18,247 nt of DNA, from the NCBI GenBank assembly GCA_037443685.1, contig JBBINX010000044.1:1-18247 (forward strand). The letters are read 5' to 3'. This DNA comes from JAHJRJ01 sp037443685 (GTDB taxonomy: Bacteria; Bacteroidota; Ignavibacteria; UBA10030; BY39). The position numbers were made by a program, and so were the translations under genes. The notes under the pieces are model-generated. The model was not told the origin of the DNA. It was given only the letters and a program-made list of their open reading frames with translations, and ran no database searches. This document shows positions 14,965 to 18,247 of the stretch, one piece after another (the stretch's first letter is position 1; every line of letters starts with the position of its first letter).

Positions 14965-16125
14965 TTAACTCTCTTTTCCTTTTATAAATTTAAATCCAAG
15001 TGTTGTAATAATTTCTTTGAGTGATTCGTGTCGAGTTGGGAGATGAACTGTAACGTTCGTAAACTCCCGTCGCGTGTAGTAACCCGTACGAAGTTTTTTA
15101 AAATATTCCGCGCGGTACATATTGGGCAGTGTCAACATACCTGTGAGCTTTTCATCATCGTAAGCAATGTTATAACATCTACTGACAATGAGATGTAAGA
15201 TTTCCTCTATAGATAATATCTTATCTGGAACTGTAATGTGTGTAATTTCAGGAGTGCTCATTTCTTTATTAGGATCCCACAATGAAGAAATCTTAAAATA
15301 ATTACAATATGCTTCACGAACCATACAAACAGCGTTCGTTTTTCCTTCGAGTGAATAACCTGCGATGTGCGGAGTGCCAATAGTAACCACCGAAAGAAGG
15401 TCCGTATCAATCGCTGGTTCGTTTTCCCACACATCGATAACTGTAGAAGTAATTCGTTTTTCACTGATTACTTTTTTGAGCGCTGTTGTTTCTACTACCG
15501 CTCCCCTCGATGTATTAATAAATATTGTTCCACTTTTCATCTTGGAGAATTGTTTCTCATCAAATAGGTGATATGTTGCATCCTCACCCGATTTAGTTAA
15601 TGGAACGTGCAAAGTGATAATATCTGCCGATAGTAGTTCGTCAAGAGGAACAAAAAATGATGTACCTTCAGCTCGAGCGCGAGGTGGATCGTTTTGAAGT
15701 ACAGTCATTCCAAGGGCTTTTGCAACCGTTACTATTTTGGTGCCAACATTACCAACACCCACGATACCTATTGTCTTTCCTTTTAGTGAAAAACCTTTGG
15801 TTAATGAAAGCTGAAGAAGCGCTGCAACTATGTACTCCTTCACTGAGTTTGAGTTGCACCCCGGTGCGCTTGCGAAAGCTATTCCTTTTGATGTAAGGTA
15901 ATCGAGATCAATATGGTCGGTACCGATTGTAGCAGTACCCACAAATTTCACTCGGCTACCATAGAGTAATGATTGATTGACTTTTGTCTCTGATCTGACA
16001 ATCAGGACATCAGCGTCGTGCACAACTTCTGATGAGAACTCGCCGGTCTCAACAGTTGTAATATCACCAAGCGAACAAAATGCCTTTTCTACAAGTGGTA
16101 TATTTTTATCTACAACAATTTTCAT
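14965..16125 (-). CDS. pdxB: 4-phosphoerythronate dehydrogenase (PdxB)
   Basis: NAD-dependent D-hydroxyacid dehydrogenase that oxidises 4-phospho-D-erythronate in the DXP-dependent pyridoxal phosphate pathway. The protein has 386 residues, close to the 378 of E. coli PdxB, and is similar along its whole length: KFVGTATIGTDHID (60-73), APGCNSNSVKEY (87-98), Rossmann GVGNVG (123-128), DPPRA, and the catalytic set R207 (TSRGAVV), E236 (ENEP) and H253 (TPHIAGYSLEGK). The PdxB-specific C-terminal dimerisation domain is present (about 295-380, with YFKKLRTGYYTRRE and LGFKFI). Its ATG directly abuts the stop of the LarA-like gene, with AAGGAAGA upstream, and kdgK follows after 3 nt. Its place in a uronate operon is unexplained: no other vitamin B6 gene is here. 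A shifted specificity toward another sugar acid cannot be excluded. Confidence 0.88.
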   Translation of the reverse strand: MKIVVDKNIPLVEKAFCSLGDITTVETGEFSSEVVHDADVLIVRSETKVNQSLLYGSRVKFVGTATIGTDHIDLDYLTSKGIAFASAPGCNSNSVKEYIVAALLQLSLTKGFSLKGKTIGIVGVGNVGTKIVTVAKALGMTVLQNDPPRARAEGTSFFVPLDELLSADIITLHVPLTKSGEDATYHLFDEKQFSKMKSGTIFINTSRGAVVETTALKKVISEKRITSTVIDVWENEPAIDTDLLSVVTIGTPHIAGYSLEGKTNAVCMVREAYCNYFKISSLWDPNKEMSTPEITHITVPDKILSIEEILHLIVSRCYNIAYDDEKLTGMLTLPNMYRAEYFKKLRTGYYTRREFTNVTVHLPTRHESLKEIITTLGFKFIKGKES

Positions 16126-17397
16126 TTATGTAAATCTTCCTTTGAATGCCCATAAACCAAGAGCGGGATTTGAAATATAAAAAACCTCTTCACCATCGGG
16201 CAAAATGTTGAATCCATCTTTCAATTTTTCAGGATTGTATTTTTTTATCATAGAATTCAAATTTTCATACTGAAAATTGACACTTTCGATTTCTTCCTTC
16301 GAGATGTTTCCCGGACAATACGTAATCGTAAATCGTCCTTCTGAAGAGCCGTGGATCAGGTGTGCAGCGGCGCTTAAACTTTGTTGTAAATCTTCATTTT
16401 GCCTAACCAATTCGAGGACTTTCGGGGTTCCCACATAACCATATTTACGGATGAGTTTATCAATTCCCTTATCTTCACCGAATTCAGTTAAACCCGGTGC
16501 CAGGACAATAAGTTCACCACCGTCGGCAATTGCCATACGCGTGCGGTAAATGCTTTTGTTTCCAAGCCAAGTACTCTTAAACTCAGAGGGGTCAAGATAT
16601 ACGACAACTTTTTTCAACGGTTCATCAAGCAGTTCAAAATTCACCTTGAGTGAAAGCTCAGCGGCGCGATTGAAACATTCTACGTCATCGCCGATATACA
16701 AACCACGAACAACTAACTCACCAGAAATATCCTTTCCAACGACTGTAAGGATGTAAATAATCGGCAGATGTTTTGCAAAATGATCGGAGCCATAGTTGAG
16801 CACTGTACGAACCGGTGTATTTGCACGTCCCATAATTTTTTCCATACCATAAGCAGCACCAAGGAAGTGAGTTTTATTGATTCCCTCCACACCGCCGGTT
16901 CCTACAAACACATTTTTATTGTAATTCGCCATACCTATAACTTCGTGAGGGACGACTTGCCCAATCGAGAAAATTAGATCATAGTTCCCCTCGACGAGTA
17001 ATTTATCAACCTGAATTGGGATGTTGTAATCAACTTTCTCATCCGATACCTCGCGAACAAATTCAGAAGGGACTTCGCCCAACGTCGCAAGTCCTTGATG
17101 CCAATCGTGAACACGGAAAATATTTTTCGGTACTTTTCCGAACATCACGGCGATTTCTTTTTCAGTCATCGGATAGTGTGTACCGATAGCAGGAAGAACA
17201 TCGGCTAATTTTTCCTTGTAGTATTCCCACAATAGCTCCGTTAATGGACCCGCTTGTGAATGAGAGCGTGTAATATCGGGTGGTATGGCAAGCACACGCT
17301 TCTTCTCACCCAACTTATCGAGAGTTTCATATAAACCAATCTTGAGGTCTGCTTGTGTTAAACTTGTAGTATGTGAACCTTTACTGTAGAGCAGCAT
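16126..17397 (-). CDS. LarA-like nickel-dependent 2-hydroxyacid racemase/epimerase homologue
   Basis: Homologue of lactate racemase LarA, 423 residues, probably cytosolic. LarA uses a nickel-pincer nucleotide covalently bound to a Lys and inverts the carbon alpha to a carboxylate. Key residues can be mapped by motif and spacing: D41 and R44 in PPDITR (LarA D72/R75), H74 in GTHYPMT (H108), H151 in VVPHE (H174), K161 (cofactor Lys, K184) and H177 (Ni ligand, H200). The spacings 41-44, 151-161 and 161-177 equal those of LarA. It follows the fructuronate reductase gene after 6 nt and abuts pdxB, so a sugar-acid substrate is likelier than lactate. A C2 epimerase joining mannonate and gluconate is my inference. 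Cofactor genes larB, larC and larE are not in the window. Confidence 0.82.
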   Translation of the reverse strand: MLLYSKGSHTTSLTQADLKIGLYETLDKLGEKKRVLAIPPDITRSHSQAGPLTELLWEYYKEKLADVLPAIGTHYPMTEKEIAVMFGKVPKNIFRVHDWHQGLATLGEVPSEFVREVSDEKVDYNIPIQVDKLLVEGNYDLIFSIGQVVPHEVIGMANYNKNVFVGTGGVEGINKTHFLGAAYGMEKIMGRANTPVRTVLNYGSDHFAKHLPIIYILTVVGKDISGELVVRGLYIGDDVECFNRAAELSLKVNFELLDEPLKKVVVYLDPSEFKSTWLGNKSIYRTRMAIADGGELIVLAPGLTEFGEDKGIDKLIRKYGYVGTPKVLELVRQNEDLQQSLSAAAHLIHGSSEGRFTITYCPGNISKEEIESVNFQYENLNSMIKKYNPEKLKDGFNILPDGEEVFYISNPALGLWAFKGRFT

Positions 17398-17403
17398 AAT
17401 AGT

Positions 17404-18247
17404 TTATACACCTGAATAAGCATTAAATCCACCGTCGATTGGAATAACTACACCGGTAACAAACTTCGCAAGGTCGGACATCAGATAAAGTGTTGCACCT
17501 TTTAGGTCATCGGGTTCACCAAATTTACCCATCGGTGTTGCAGCAAGAATCTTATTACCTCTCGGAGTTAAGGTCCCTGTTTTCTCATCTGTCAGAAGAA
17601 ATCTGTTTTGATTGGTAAGAAAGAAACCGGGAGCCACAGCGTTTACGCGGATGTTCACTTTTGCGAGGTGAACTGCTAACCATTCTGTAAAATTATTAAT
17701 AGACGCCTTCGCAGCCGAGTATGCTGGTATCTTTGTCAATGGATGGAAAGCATTCATTGATGAGATATTTAGAATAGCACCACTTCCCTTTTCAATCATG
17801 TCAGTTGTAAAGACCATAGTCGGAAGTATTGTCCCAAGAAAATTTAAATCGAATACCTTTCTGAAACCTTCAATATCTAAACCATAAAATGTTTTATCTA
17901 AATTTCCGATTGTTTCGTTATCGATAAATTCTACCTGCGTAGTAGCTTTTGGAGAATTTCCACCAGCACAATTTATGAGTAAATCGATTTTACCCAACTC
18001 TCCGTTAATTATTTTTTTTGCAGTTAGGAGCGACACTTTATCGAGCACGTTACATTCGACACCGATTGCTTGAACACTATATTGTTTATTGATATCGGTA
18101 GCAACATTGATTGCTAAATCTTGCGCTATGTCGGTTACTGCCATTTTAACACCGACAGATGCGAGTGCTTCGGAAAGTGATTTACCGATGATACCACCGC
18201 CGCCTGTGATAACACAGACTTTTCCGTATAAATCATTAAATGATATT
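17404..18247 (-). CDS. uxuB: SDR-type D-mannonate oxidoreductase (fructuronate reductase), 5' end cut by window
   Basis: NAD(P)-dependent short-chain dehydrogenase that reduces D-fructuronate to D-mannonate, the step after UxaE. The frame stays open past the in-frame ATG at 18144 to the window edge: the 34 extra residues include KVCVITGGGGIIG, the Rossmann motif, so the true start lies just beyond 18247 and about 280 residues are visible. NCAGG replaces NNAG; the catalytic Ser is in NISSMNAF and Tyr/Lys in YSAAK. The C-terminal PIDGGFNAYSGV strongly recalls the Bacillus UxuB (SDR-type) family, which is unrelated to the long-chain E. coli UxuB. The gene ends 6 nt before the LarA-like gene. Other SDR specificities remain possible, but the pathway context fits. 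Confidence 0.83.
   Translation of the reverse strand, partial: ISFNDLYGKVCVITGGGGIIGKSLSEALASVGVKMAVTDIAQDLAINVATDINKQYSVQAIGVECNVLDKVSLLTAKKIINGELGKIDLLINCAGGNSPKATTQVEFIDNETIGNLDKTFYGLDIEGFRKVFDLNFLGTILPTMVFTTDMIEKGSGAILNISSMNAFHPLTKIPAYSAAKASINNFTEWLAVHLAKVNIRVNAVAPGFFLTNQNRFLLTDEKTGTLTPRGNKILAATPMGKFGEPDDLKGATLYLMSDLAKFVTGVVIPIDGGFNAYSGV

Noticed and set aside
17404..18144. A complete fructuronate reductase starting at 18144
   Set aside because: The frame is open to the window edge and the upstream part carries the essential TGGGGIIG nucleotide-binding loop, so 18144 is an internal Met.
1..18247. tRNA, rRNA, CRISPR arrays, insertion sequences or phage genes
   Set aside because: I saw no cloverleaf, rRNA segment, spaced direct repeats or transposase/integrase motifs; the sequence is nearly all metabolic coding DNA.

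Overview
The window is one long, single-direction gene run. All 16 supported genes lie on the minus strand, so transcription goes from high to low coordinates. Apart from the first 623 bases there is almost no non-coding DNA. The content is a pectin and hexuronate utilisation operon. The DNA is AT-rich and many genes have an AAGGA-like ribosome binding site. Lipoprotein and Tat signals, a DUF4861 lipoprotein, a PAS protein with a Cys-rich tail and the UxaE-type route suggest a Gram-negative member of the Bacteroidota/Ignavibacteriota (FCB) group. That assignment is inference; no rRNA or other phylogenetic marker gene is present.

Layout in transcription order (right to left): an SDR-type fructuronate reductase cut by the window edge (17404-18247); a LarA-like nickel racemase/epimerase homologue (16126-17397); PdxB (14965-16125); KDG kinase KdgK (13879-14961); a HAD phosphatase (12995-13879); 6-phosphogluconate dehydrogenase Gnd (11500-12954); uronate isomerase UxaC (10039-11457); tagaturonate epimerase UxaE (8440-9999); a Tat-signal Gfo/Idh/MocA protein (7045-8406); a secreted pectinesterase (6027-7034); a secreted SGNH esterase resembling rhamnogalacturonan acetylesterase (5258-5995); a double-PAS protein with a Cys-rich tail (4119-5168); a DUF4861 lipoprotein (2940-4100); KduI (2090-2923); KDPG aldolase Eda (1411-2067); KduD (624-1379). 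Positions 1-623 hold no convincing gene.

Two catabolic routes converge on 2-keto-3-deoxygluconate (KDG). The saturated route is galacturonate -> tagaturonate (UxaC) -> fructuronate (UxaE) -> mannonate (SDR reductase) -> KDG; the last step needs mannonate dehydratase UxuA, which is not in the window. The unsaturated route runs from 5-keto-4-deoxyuronate through KduI and KduD to KDG. KdgK then makes KDPG and Eda splits it to pyruvate and glyceraldehyde 3-phosphate. Two secreted esterases remove methyl and acetyl groups from pectin. Polygalacturonases, pectate lyases, unsaturated uronyl hydrolases, transporters and DNA-binding regulators are all absent here and presumably lie outside the window.

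The least explained part is the block LarA homologue-PdxB-KdgK-HAD-Gnd. The first four of these genes are nearly or actually overlapping. One hypothesis is that the LarA homologue links mannonate to gluconate by C2 epimerisation, feeding Gnd after phosphorylation and giving pentose phosphate and NADPH from pectin. Other proteins of unknown function deserving attention are the Tat-signal Gfo/Idh/MocA protein, the DUF4861 lipoprotein and the output-less double-PAS protein.
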